In this document: piece by piece, positions 24,200-32,104 of the stretch | Numbering within the stretch: position 1 is the first letter of the stretch | Layout of the letters: each line of letters opens with the position of its first letter | Origin: Salinigranum rubrum | Lineage (GTDB): Archaea > Halobacteriota > Halobacteria > Halobacteriales > Haloferacaceae | DNA: 64,000 nt | Direction: 5' to 3' | NCBI RefSeq assembly: GCF_002906575.1 | Contig: NZ_CP026309.1 | Location: forward strand, 2,666,001-2,730,000 | Program-made: the position numbers and the translations under genes | The notes under the pieces: model-generated | Seen by the model: the letters and a program-made list of their open reading frames with translations, nothing else | The model's database searches: none | Told to the model about the DNA's origin: nothing

Positions 24200-24203
24200 T
24201 TCG

Positions 24204-24749
24204 ATGTCGTCACCGCTTGAGATCCCCGAAGACGGGTGGTGGGATCGAAATATCAATCGTCGTGAGTCGATATGGCTGGGGCTGAGTGGGATCTGGTCCC
24301 TCATCATTTTCGCATGGATGAGTGCGTTCACTCGCATTGGTGAACAGAATCCGATCGGCGTAACGTACCAGGTCAGCGCCAGGGAGTATCAGGAGAAAAT
24401 GCAGTCATACAAAGAGGCCGCGAGCGAACGGGGGGACGCACTCGTCCCGCCGGACACGGATGTCTTTATCGCTGCGTTCCGTTTCAGCTGGGACGGGACG
24501 CCAGTCGTTCTCGAAGCCGGGACCGAATACGACTTCCATCTCAGTTCGTACGACGTCCAGCACGGGTTCTCGATCCGCCCGGAGCACGCACTCAGCAAAC
24601 AGATGAACTTCCAGGTGCTCCCCGGCTACGAATGGATTCTGCCGATGACGTTCGACGAACCAGGCGTGTACCACGTTATCTGTAACGAATACTGTGGAAA
24701 CGGCCACCGTACGATGCACGGAACCATCGAGGTGGTGGACGAGCGATGA
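24204..24749 (+). CDS. Subunit II with CuA site
   Basis: The 181-residue protein has one N-terminal helix (about residues 24-42) and an external cupredoxin domain. CuA ligands are visible: His120 (VQHGFS), Cys160 and Cys164 (CNEYC), His168 and Met171 (HRTM). It takes electrons from a blue copper protein or cytochrome and passes them to subunit I. The gene overlaps subunit I by 4 bases. Length and single-helix form match ba3-type subunit II. Confidence 0.88.
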   Translation: MSSPLEIPEDGWWDRNINRRESIWLGLSGIWSLIIFAWMSAFTRIGEQNPIGVTYQVSAREYQEKMQSYKEAASERGDALVPPDTDVFIAAFRFSWDGTPVVLEAGTEYDFHLSSYDVQHGFSIRPEHALSKQMNFQVLPGYEWILPMTFDEPGVYHVICNEYCGNGHRTMHGTIEVVDER

Positions 24750-26476
24750 ATCTCGACGTGCTCGGCCTCTTCGACAATGACTACGACACGGAAGGCTTCC
24801 GGACGTGTTCTGTGACCGGGCTGAAAATCCACCGGAGCGCGGAGAACTACGTGAAACTGTTCGGATTGACCGCCGTGGTGGCGCTCCTCGTCGGCGGTAT
24901 CTTCGCGTTCACCGTCGCGATGACCCGTTGGGAGGTGGTCGGTCTCCTCCAGCCATCCGATTTCTACATCCACCTTTCGTTGCACGCCTGGAATCTCCTC
25001 ATTTTCTGGATGGTGTTCATGGAGATCGCCATCCTCTATGTGGGCGGCCCGATGGTCTTGGGACGGCGACTTCCCATCACGCGTGTGGCACAGACAGGGT
25101 ATGTTTCGATGGTGCTCGGTGCGCTCGTCATCAACGTCTCCATATTCCTCACCAGCCCGCCCGACACCGCACCGCTCCTGACCGCATACGCACCCCTCCA
25201 GTCACCGCCGGCGTTCTACGCTGGCGTCATCCTCTTCATCGTCGGGGCCGTCGTCGCAGCGCTTCCGTTCTTTCTGACGCTGTGGCGTGAGCGACGTGAG
25301 TACCCGAACAGATCGTTGCCGCTCGTTGCGTTCGGAGCGTTCGTGACTTCAATTATTGCCGTTGAAGCGCTTGTCGGAGGACTGATTACGTTCGTGGTCA
25401 CCTTCCTCTGGCGGATCGACCTCATCCAGTGGATGGACGCCGCCTGGTATCGCCAGATGTACTGGACGATCGGTCACGGCACGCAACAGATCAACCTCGC
25501 TGCGATGGTCACTGTCTGGTACTTCCTCACCCACGTCGTCGGCGGCGCGGAGGTGATAAGCGAAAAAGTCTCGCGAACGGCGTTCATCCTCTATCTCTTC
25601 TTCATCAACTTAGGCGCCGCTCATCACCTGATGTCGGACCCAGCCGTCTCCGTCGGCTGGCGAATCTTCAACACGTCGTACGCCTTTTATGGTGCGGCGT
25701 TCGCGAGTATGATCCACGCCTTCGCTATCCCTGCGGGTCTCGAGGCCGGACGTCGCAAACGCGGGAAGGGTGGAGGGACGTTTGGGTGGCTCACCAATGC
25801 ACCGTGGGCGAATCCGGTGTTCTCCGCGACCATCTTCAGTATCATCCTCTTCGGCTTCCTCGGCGGAATTACAGGCGTCGTGATGGGACAGATGCAGGTC
25901 AACATGACCTGGCACAACACGTTCGCAACCGTGGGACACTTCCACGGGACTGTCGCAGTCGGGACGACACTCGCCTTCATGGGATTGGTGTTCTTCGTCG
26001 TTCGGACGATGTTCCAGCGCCGACTTTCGTTCGGCCGGATGGCGAGTCTCCAGCCGTTCTTCTATGCCGGCGCGATGGGCATCGTAGTGATCATGATGAT
26101 GTATGTCGGTATCCTGTACGGCGTCCCGCGGCGGACTGCCGAGATTGTCCGGAACATCCCTGGGACCGAATTCAGCTTGCAGGCGGCCTCCCCACTGTTC
26201 GCAATCTTCGGCGTGTTCGCTATTCTTGCTATCACGGCGGGAACGATTTTCGTCGTAGTCGCCGTCGCTTCGCTCCTGATCGGTGACCGGGTCACCGGGC
26301 CAGAGGACAACGCTGATCTCGTTCCAGACGGAGGGGCAGCCACCGACGACAAGCCGGTGCACGCATACGAAATGCGGGGGACGTTCCTCATCTGTCTCGT
26401 CTTTATGGCCGTCTTCATCGGGTCGTACGTGATCAACTGGTACGTGCTTACGGAGCTCTGGTCGGTCGGTGTGTAG
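24746..26476 (+). CDS. Heme-copper reductase subunit I lacking the oxidase tyrosine (NO-reductase-like)
   Basis: The 576-residue protein has about 14 helices. Heme and metal ligands are kept: helix-II histidines at 76 and 80, His244 in GHGTQQ, the pair His293/His294, and His398 and His400 (GHFHG). The helix-VI motif reads GHGTQQ where O2 reductases have GHPxVY, so the cross-linked Tyr is Gln248. Loss of that Tyr is typical of heme-copper NO reductases and of divergent archaeal families. Together with the CuA subunit II this suggests a CuA-type NO reductase. O2 reduction is not excluded. Confidence 0.75.
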   Translation: MNLDVLGLFDNDYDTEGFRTCSVTGLKIHRSAENYVKLFGLTAVVALLVGGIFAFTVAMTRWEVVGLLQPSDFYIHLSLHAWNLLIFWMVFMEIAILYVGGPMVLGRRLPITRVAQTGYVSMVLGALVINVSIFLTSPPDTAPLLTAYAPLQSPPAFYAGVILFIVGAVVAALPFFLTLWRERREYPNRSLPLVAFGAFVTSIIAVEALVGGLITFVVTFLWRIDLIQWMDAAWYRQMYWTIGHGTQQINLAAMVTVWYFLTHVVGGAEVISEKVSRTAFILYLFFINLGAAHHLMSDPAVSVGWRIFNTSYAFYGAAFASMIHAFAIPAGLEAGRRKRGKGGGTFGWLTNAPWANPVFSATIFSIILFGFLGGITGVVMGQMQVNMTWHNTFATVGHFHGTVAVGTTLAFMGLVFFVVRTMFQRRLSFGRMASLQPFFYAGAMGIVVIMMMYVGILYGVPRRTAEIVRNIPGTEFSLQAASPLFAIFGVFAILAITAGTIFVVVAVASLLIGDRVTGPEDNADLVPDGGAATDDKPVHAYEMRGTFLICLVFMAVFIGSYVINWYVLTELWSVGV

Positions 26477-26549
26477 ACTGTATTCATCGTCGATCCACAA
26501 CGCCCCTCAACCGGAATCGTCCCCGAACACGTGATCTAACACGAAACAC

Positions 26550-27311
26550 ATGGCCGACTCACCGAGTACACCGACGCATCCCGGCTCTCCCGTCGCATGG
26601 ACGAGGAAGGTGCTCCGAAGTGCGTGGAACGACCTCTTGAGCGTGTACTACGCGAACACGATGATCTGGAGGTTGCTCAAGACTGCAGCGCTCGTCTTCT
26701 TGGGGTTCTTCTGCTGGACCGGCGCGAATCTCGTGCTCTCGTACCGCTCGGACTGGGGATTCCTCTACTATGTTATGGCGTACGGCTTTGCGCTGTTGTT
26801 CTGGGGTCCCTTCACGCACCTGGTCGTGGTCCCGACGATTATCCGGTTCCGTCGCTCCGGAAAGGGTGGCGTACGGAACGTGCTCGCTCGACACGGATCG
26901 AAAGCCAATATCACAGTGTTCTTGTTACTGGTACTTGTTCTCGGGAGCCTCCCCCTCGGTGTGATGACCTTCGAGTTCCAAGTGCCTGCTGGGGACGGGG
27001 AAAGCACCAATATCAACCCACAGCTCCAGTGTACGCAGTCGGGTGACGTAATTCACTGTCACCTCTCTGATTCCCGAGGCATCGATAGCGTCGTCGTCTC
27101 CACCAGCGGTAAGACGCTGGAGGAAATCGAGGAGCCTCCGTTCGACTTCGACGTGAACGTCAACGACATCGAGACGATAAACGGAGACCGACAGTTTACA
27201 GTCGAACTCCGCGACGAGAACGGCGACACAATCCGTCGGTACATCCGTCGCGTGGACCTGATTCCCGGCGACTCATCAGAAGTCATTGCCGATATGTCCG
27301 TTATGACGTGA
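26550..27311 (+). CDS. Membrane protein with external Ig-like domain, probable accessory subunit
   Basis: The 253-residue protein has three membrane helices (AALVFLGFFCWTGANLVL, YVMAYGFALLFWGPFTHLVV and VFLLLVLVLGSLPLGVM), then about 115 residues of likely external beta-rich domain. That domain includes CTQSGDVIHC and the pattern FDFDVNVNDIETINGDRQFTVEL of an Ig-like fold. It starts 73 bases after subunit I on the same strand with no full operator. A role in the CuA complex is inferred from position. Confidence 0.6.
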   Translation: MADSPSTPTHPGSPVAWTRKVLRSAWNDLLSVYYANTMIWRLLKTAALVFLGFFCWTGANLVLSYRSDWGFLYYVMAYGFALLFWGPFTHLVVVPTIIRFRRSGKGGVRNVLARHGSKANITVFLLLVLVLGSLPLGVMTFEFQVPAGDGESTNINPQLQCTQSGDVIHCHLSDSRGIDSVVVSTSGKTLEEIEEPPFDFDVNVNDIETINGDRQFTVELRDENGDTIRRYIRRVDLIPGDSSEVIADMSVMT

Positions 27312-27349
27312 CGGGTGACGACCGGTCAAAAACTGACGTACAGCAGTTC

Positions 27350-29770
27350 CTATCGGAGAAGTGGTCGCCGGGAGTTGGTTACCACGAGCACGCTGCTTGC
27401 CGCCATCGCGAGTGCCGCCAGGAGTGGATTGAGGACGCCGAAAGCCGCCAGCGGAAGCACGATCCCATTGTAACACAGGGCCCAGGCAACGTTCTCTCGT
27501 ATCCGTCTCCGCGTCGCCGACGCGAGGTCGAACACCGCTGGAACGTCACCCAGGGTCCCTCCGACCATGACGACATCGGCTGCATCAGCAGCGTGGGCTG
27601 TCCCCGCAATCGCGATACCGACATCGGCGACTCCGAGCGCCGGTGCGTCGTTCGTTCCGTCTCCGATCATCGCCGTTGTTCCGGTGGTTCGCAGTTCGCG
27701 AACGGTCGCGGCCTTCCCGTCTGGAGGGACCTCGGCAAAGACCTGATCGACGGCAGGATGGTCGCGAAAACGCGTTGTTGCAGCCTCGTCGTCCCCCGTG
27801 AGGACCACGATTCGTTTGTCGTCGAACGTCTCGAACACCGCTTGCCAGTCGTCGCGCTCTCTGTCACCGACGACGGCGACGGCGACAGCCTGGCCGCCGC
27901 GTCCAACCACGACCGGTAGATGGCCAGTCGAGCGAGCCTCCCCGACCGCGGTCTGAAGATCTTCCGAGAGCGACCCGGCGCGTCGCCCGACAAGTTCCGG
28001 TGTCCCGACGACGACGCGCTCACCGTCGACGCGGGCGCTGACACCGTCGCCGGGGTGTCGTTCGAACTCGGTCACCGTCGCAGCAGACTTTGAAGAGCCG
28101 ACGTGTGATGTCTGTCCGTTCCCTCTCGCCCCTCCGTCAATCACCACAGTCGCATATTCGATGATTGCGGATGCAACAGGATGAGACGAGTGTCGTTCGA
28201 CGGCCGCGGCCACCTCCAGCGCCTCTGGGTCTCCGGTGACGGATTGGACCGTCATCTCGCCCGTCGTGAGCGTGCCCGTTTTGTCGAAGACCACTGTATC
28301 GACCGCAGGTGCCGTCTCGAACAGCGAGCTGTTGGTGACGACGATTCCACGCTGTAGCGCATCACGAAGTCCGCTAGCGATGGCGAGCGGAGTCGCCAGT
28401 CCCATGGCGCAAGGACAAGCGGCAACCAAGACCGTGAGCCCCGCGAGCAACGCAGCGGAGGCCGAGTCCCCGGTACTCAGTCGCCAGAGAGTGATACTCA
28501 CTCCCACGACGAGAACGAGTGGGACGAACACGCTGGCGAGTCGGTCGGCGAACCGCTGAACGGCCGGTCGCTCACTCTGTACGGCCCATAGGAGTGATGT
28601 GATCCGGTCGAGAGTGCTCTCGGCGTCGGCGTCAACAGCAATGACGAGTGCACTGTCTGATACGACGCTTCCACCAACGACATCGTCTCCCTGCCGTTTC
28701 GTCTTTGGAAGCGATTCACCTGTCAACACCGCCTCGTCAACGGCGGCGGTACCTTCGACGACCATCCCGTCAATCGGGACGCGCTCACCCGGACGGACAA
28801 CGACTTCGTCTCGTGGTTCGAGTTCGGTCACGTCGACTGTCTCTGTCGACCCGTCCTCACAGCGGCGAGTCGCCTCCGTTACCCGCATCGACGTCAGGGA
28901 GGACAGGAGTCCTGTGGCCTGACGCTTCAGTCGACGCTCGTAGTAGTTGCCTCCTGTGACGACGAGGACGATCGCAACCGAGACGTCGTAGTAGAGGTGG
29001 ATGCTACCGTTCACAAGTGCGACGGTACTGTAAGCGAAAGCTGATACTATCGCGACTGTCAGAAGTAGGTGCATATTCGGTTGTCCTGTCCTGACGCTTA
29101 CGTATGCACCACGGAGGATCGGCCACCCGGTGTAGAATACGACGACCCCAGCTAACAGTCCAACGACCGTCATGGGGAGGTAGAGACCGACGGGTGTCGT
29201 CATGTCGACTGTGATGACGCCGGTGTCGAGGCCGACGTAGCTCGGGTAGAGGAAGAAAACGTACCACGGCATGATGAGTAGCGCGAGGAACCCACCGAGT
29301 AGCAGTCGCTGAAGCGTCTCCTCGTCGTGTGTAGTTCGATCAGTCGTCGTACCATGCCGAATCCGGGCGGTGTACCCGTAGCCGCTCAGGAGGGTAGGCA
29401 GATCGGTCGGGTCAACCGTCTCTGCATCATACCGGACGCGAGCGGTATCCGTCGTGTAGCTAGCCTCGACCGAACGAATGCCCTCGCACGCCTCACCACG
29501 AAGTGCGATGAATGACTCGCAGGTCGTACAGTGCATTCCATCGACTTCGAGAAACGCTTCCGCTGTCTCGACAGCGTGATCGGTTGCTGACTCCTCAGAT
29601 GGACTGGACTGGGTCCGTTCCCGAATCTCGGCCGTCGAGACGTCTTCAACGTCGCAGATCGTTCGCGAGACTTCCAGACAGCCACGACAACAAAATTCCC
29701 CCGTGACCTCCGGATCCACGACTGGATGGTTTGTGATTGGCAACCCACACAGGGTACAGGTGTCGGTCAT
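27350..29770 (-). CDS. Copper-transporting P1B-type ATPase (CopA/FixI-like)
   Basis: The 806-residue ATPase starts at 29770 with a Cys-rich metal-binding head (CTLCG...FCCRGC) as in FixI/CcoI pumps. A heavy-metal-associated domain follows (EVDGMHCTTCESFI). The membrane motif is CPC (AACPCAMGLATP), the phosphorylation site DKTGTLT, and the hinge GDGTNDAP. This type exports Cu+ and loads copper into oxidases. It ends 38 bases from the convergent membrane gene and lies beside the halocyanin. No exact operator precedes it; a loose CGAAC-GAC-GTTCC is at 29866. Confidence 0.92.
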   Translation of the reverse strand: MTDTCTLCGLPITNHPVVDPEVTGEFCCRGCLEVSRTICDVEDVSTAEIRERTQSSPSEESATDHAVETAEAFLEVDGMHCTTCESFIALRGEACEGIRSVEASYTTDTARVRYDAETVDPTDLPTLLSGYGYTARIRHGTTTDRTTHDEETLQRLLLGGFLALLIMPWYVFFLYPSYVGLDTGVITVDMTTPVGLYLPMTVVGLLAGVVVFYTGWPILRGAYVSVRTGQPNMHLLLTVAIVSAFAYSTVALVNGSIHLYYDVSVAIVLVVTGGNYYERRLKRQATGLLSSLTSMRVTEATRRCEDGSTETVDVTELEPRDEVVVRPGERVPIDGMVVEGTAAVDEAVLTGESLPKTKRQGDDVVGGSVVSDSALVIAVDADAESTLDRITSLLWAVQSERPAVQRFADRLASVFVPLVLVVGVSITLWRLSTGDSASAALLAGLTVLVAACPCAMGLATPLAIASGLRDALQRGIVVTNSSLFETAPAVDTVVFDKTGTLTTGEMTVQSVTGDPEALEVAAAVERHSSHPVASAIIEYATVVIDGGARGNGQTSHVGSSKSAATVTEFERHPGDGVSARVDGERVVVGTPELVGRRAGSLSEDLQTAVGEARSTGHLPVVVGRGGQAVAVAVVGDRERDDWQAVFETFDDKRIVVLTGDDEAATTRFRDHPAVDQVFAEVPPDGKAATVRELRTTGTTAMIGDGTNDAPALGVADVGIAIAGTAHAADAADVVMVGGTLGDVPAVFDLASATRRRIRENVAWALCYNGIVLPLAAFGVLNPLLAALAMAASSVLVVTNSRRPLLR

Positions 29771-30048
29771 GACTTCAGTACCTGCTGGTCGAACGATAAC
29801 TAGACATGCGGGACGTCGGCTCCGGGAAGTCACACACGCGCGAGGGTTGGAACGGCTCGGCGGGTCGAACGACGTTCCGAACCGTCCCTGTCGCATCCGT
29901 CTTGGTGACAGAGAGGGCCACAAACGCAGTCATAATGCTCTCACATCACGTCGGTTTCTTGAAGCGACCGAACGGATCTACCTTTACCTTCCACTGGGCC
30001 GAATCATCCTCGGTCTCTCGGTCTTGGCTTAGTAGTTGAGAGGCACGA

Positions 30049-30516
30049 CTATTCAACCACCACGGTACCAACCATCTCCGAGCTCTCGTGTGGAATACAG
30101 AAGTACTCGTAAGTACCGGCGGTATCGAACGTATGTTCGTACGATTCTCCACTGGGAACGTCGCCAGCGTCGGTGTCTCCTGGGACATAAGCGTCTCTCG
30201 CAGCCTGTTCCGTATCGAATTCGCCTGAAGCGAAGTATTCAGCCCCCTCGGGGATTCCATCCTCGTACGCGGTCACTGAGTGGCCGACTGCACCGACGGT
30301 TTCCCAGACTACCGTGTCACCTTCGCCGACGGTGACCTGCTCCGGGTCGTAGACGAGTTCATCCGTCATCTCAACGGTCGTCGTGCCACTACCGTTCCCA
30401 CTGTCGCCATCGGACCCGCCGTTTCCACCATCCCCTGAGCAACCGGCAAGCGTAACCCCAAGAAGCACTGCCCCGACACATTTGACAGCGCGTCGACGAG
30501 TATGTCGGAACTTCAT
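30049..30516 (-). CDS. Halocyanin-like blue copper lipoprotein
   Basis: This 155-residue cupredoxin has a Tat-like N-terminus (HTRRRAVK) and the lipobox LAGC with Cys26, then a Gly/Ser/Asp linker. Copper ligands are His79 (AVGHSV), Cys140, His143 and Met148 (CIPHESSEM). It is a membrane-anchored electron carrier outside the cell and a plausible donor to the CuA subunit at 24204. Its start overlaps the end of a 47-residue ORF that begins 37 bases from operator 15. Confidence 0.9.
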   Translation of the reverse strand: MKFRHTRRRAVKCVGAVLLGVTLAGCSGDGGNGGSDGDSGNGSGTTTVEMTDELVYDPEQVTVGEGDTVVWETVGAVGHSVTAYEDGIPEGAEYFASGEFDTEQAARDAYVPGDTDAGDVPSGESYEHTFDTAGTYEYFCIPHESSEMVGTVVVE

Positions 30517-30656
30517 GACTGGTCCTCCCGCAGTCGAGCAGTTGTCTCGTGAGAATCAGCTGTTTCGGCCAATCGCCTGTGTATGGGCGGATAGCGAACC
30601 GGTTGGTTCGCAGTTAGAGATGTAATCCCGACAGTTTCCCTCAGTGTGCGTTCCAT
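30513..30656 (-). CDS. 47-residue ORF coupled to the halocyanin gene
   Basis: The ATG at 30656 lies 37 bases from operator 15. The frame (MERTLRETVGITSLTANQPV, later ETTARLREDQS) ends in a TGA overlapping the halocyanin ATG. Codon third positions are not strongly GC-rich, so it may be a leader rather than a protein gene. Confidence 0.35.
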   Translation of the reverse strand: MERTLRETVGITSLTANQPVRYPPIHRRLAETADSHETTARLREDQS

Positions 30657-30693
30657 ACAGATGACAGCCATGGAACGATGTTAATGCTAGTCT

Positions 30694-30705
30694 CGAACAT
30701 GTTCG
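30694..30705. promoter_or_regulatory. Regulon operator 15, CGAACATGTTCG
   Basis: This perfect palindrome is the rightmost copy of the motif; it lies 37 bases from the minus-strand ORF before the halocyanin gene. Confidence 0.65.
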
Positions 30706-30841
30706 GTGCATGAGGGGTATTCGTCCGCAGGTCCGCATCGCGCTAGAATCTGGTGAGAGTGGCCGAGGAGATTGTCTACGAGGATACTGAGCCCCGGCGT
30801 CAGGAGGACACAGTTTACACGGTAGCCTTCCATTGGCGGGT

Positions 30842-31015
30842 ATGGGAGATCGAGCCTGCTATCGAGAGTTCTGCCCCGAGTGCGATGCACAGGTCAGTAT
30901 CGTCGATGAGGAGTGTCCTGACTGCGGACAGATGTTGGAAATGACAACCGTATTGCAGAGGCAGTTGAGTACCTCCGTACGCTTGAAGTGTCGCCAGGAG
31001 CGGATCCTATACTGA
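30842..31015 (+). CDS. Small zinc-ribbon protein
   Basis: The 57-residue frame has two CxxC pairs: REFCPECDAQ and EECPDCGQM. This is the pattern of the many small haloarchaeal zinc-finger proteins. The last 20 residues look less conserved. No operator is at the usual spacing. Confidence 0.45.
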   Translation: MGDRACYREFCPECDAQVSIVDEECPDCGQMLEMTTVLQRQLSTSVRLKCRQERILY

Positions 31016-31038
31016 CGGCGTCAGGATAGCGCACGTGG

Positions 31039-31095
31039 GCAAGCCCGAACAGCATGCGTATCAAATAGCTTGGAATAGCATGCGTATCACCGGAT
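31039..31095. repeat. Short direct repeat AGCATGCGTATCA (two copies)
   Basis: Copies lie at about 31051 and 31078, separated by ATAGCTTGGAAT. They sit in a 270-base stretch (31016-31290) with no gene that I can support. Confidence 0.4.
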
Positions 31096-31291
31096 TCGGT
31101 GGTTTCAATCCACTGGCACGAGAACTGAGAGTTTGCCCTGACCGATAGAAGCACACCCGTGCCACGGGCCTTCGGTCGGGGCCGGACCTCGTCAACACGT
31201 CGATGTCTCCCATGAGCATCGGCGTGTGGGCGTAAGGGACCGTGGAGGCGAAACAGCCTCATGAGACAGTGAGTCAAATCGGGGATTGGAT

Positions 31292-31636
31292 TCATCCGCC
31301 GGACATCTCAGTCTTGGTCGCGATATGGAGCGAGTACCCTATAAGCGACAGTCCCACGAGTTGGAGGACGCGGACGAGGAATCGAAAGACGTCTTGGAAA
31401 GACAGGGTGACAATGTGGAACGCGATCAGTCCCTGGCCAAGGACGGCAAGCAGGTACGTGACGCCGAACAGGATGATCATCCCGACCGAGAGATAGCGCA
31501 TGGCCGGTTCGTCGTTACGACGGAGGCCACGGTACGCCTGGTAGCCAATATACAGTCCGACAAGTGCCGACCCTGTGGCCGCCGCCCCGGCGAGCGTGTT
31601 TAGCAGCGACCCGTCGAGAAGTCCGTCAAGCACCAT
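31292..31636 (-). CDS. Four-helix membrane protein paired with a wHTH regulator (DUF7521-like)
   Basis: The 114-residue protein has helices GAAATGSALVGLYIGYQAY, LSVGMIILFGVTYLLAVLG, FHIVTLSFQDVFRFLVRVL and LVGLSLIGYSLHI. It resembles a haloarchaeal family that sits directly after an ArsR-like regulator. Here the gene begins 1 base after the stop of the regulator at 31638, so the two form an operon. The pair may sense a membrane or redox signal; the function is unknown. Confidence 0.7.
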   Translation of the reverse strand: MVLDGLLDGSLLNTLAGAAATGSALVGLYIGYQAYRGLRRNDEPAMRYLSVGMIILFGVTYLLAVLGQGLIAFHIVTLSFQDVFRFLVRVLQLVGLSLIGYSLHIATKTEMSGG

Positions 31637-31637
31637 C

Positions 31638-31997
31638 TCAGAACTTCCCCCACAACCGAGTCAGTTCGTCCGCGATATCCGTCTCGGACCGTTCAACGGT
31701 CCATCTCAGTTCACCGTCACGGATGACGAGTTCAAATCGGTCCAGCGAGGCGACGTACACCGTATCGTGGTGCCCATCTCTGCGTAGCCGCGTCTGTTCG
31801 TCAAGCAGCTCGGCCTCGACGAGTCGATCGACTCGCCGGTAGATGGCCGATGTCGAGACGCCACAGCGGTCGCTGAGCGCCCCGGCCGAGAGAGGCTCGG
31901 CGCTCGTCTCGGCGAGAATGACTCGGACGTGCTCGTCGTCGAGCAGGCCGACGATGTCCGAGAGATCGACGTCGTCCACCACAGAATCGTCAGTCAT
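31638..31997 (-). CDS. ArsR-like winged-helix regulator
   Basis: The 119-residue protein starts at 31997 (MTDDSVVDDVDL). It has a winged HTH: LLDDEHVRVILAETSAEPLS, then LSDRCGVSTSAIYRRVDRLVEAELL, and a beta wing near DGHHDTVYVASLDRF. It probably regulates its own operon with the downstream membrane protein. Confidence 0.8.
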   Translation of the reverse strand: MTDDSVVDDVDLSDIVGLLDDEHVRVILAETSAEPLSAGALSDRCGVSTSAIYRRVDRLVEAELLDEQTRLRRDGHHDTVYVASLDRFELVIRDGELRWTVERSETDIADELTRLWGKF

Positions 31998-32104
31998 TCG
32001 TAGAGGGAATAAATCGACGGTGTGTGAGTGCGGCTGACGAACAGTTGTCGAAGGCGCGTCTCGAGGCGCTACTGCCGAGAGACGATCGAGACGACACGCG
32101 ACTG

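Noticed and set aside
26523..26534. CGAACACGTGAT before the Ig-like membrane gene
   Set aside because: Only one arm is kept and the distance to the ATG is 15 bases, so it does not fit the series.
29866..29878. CGAAC-GAC-GTTCC before the Cu-ATPase
   Set aside because: The spacing is 3 instead of 2 and the distance to the start is about 96 bases; too loose to list as an operator.
31111..31130. GTTTCAATCCACTGG, CRISPR-repeat-like
   Set aside because: It occurs once, with no spacer-repeat series.
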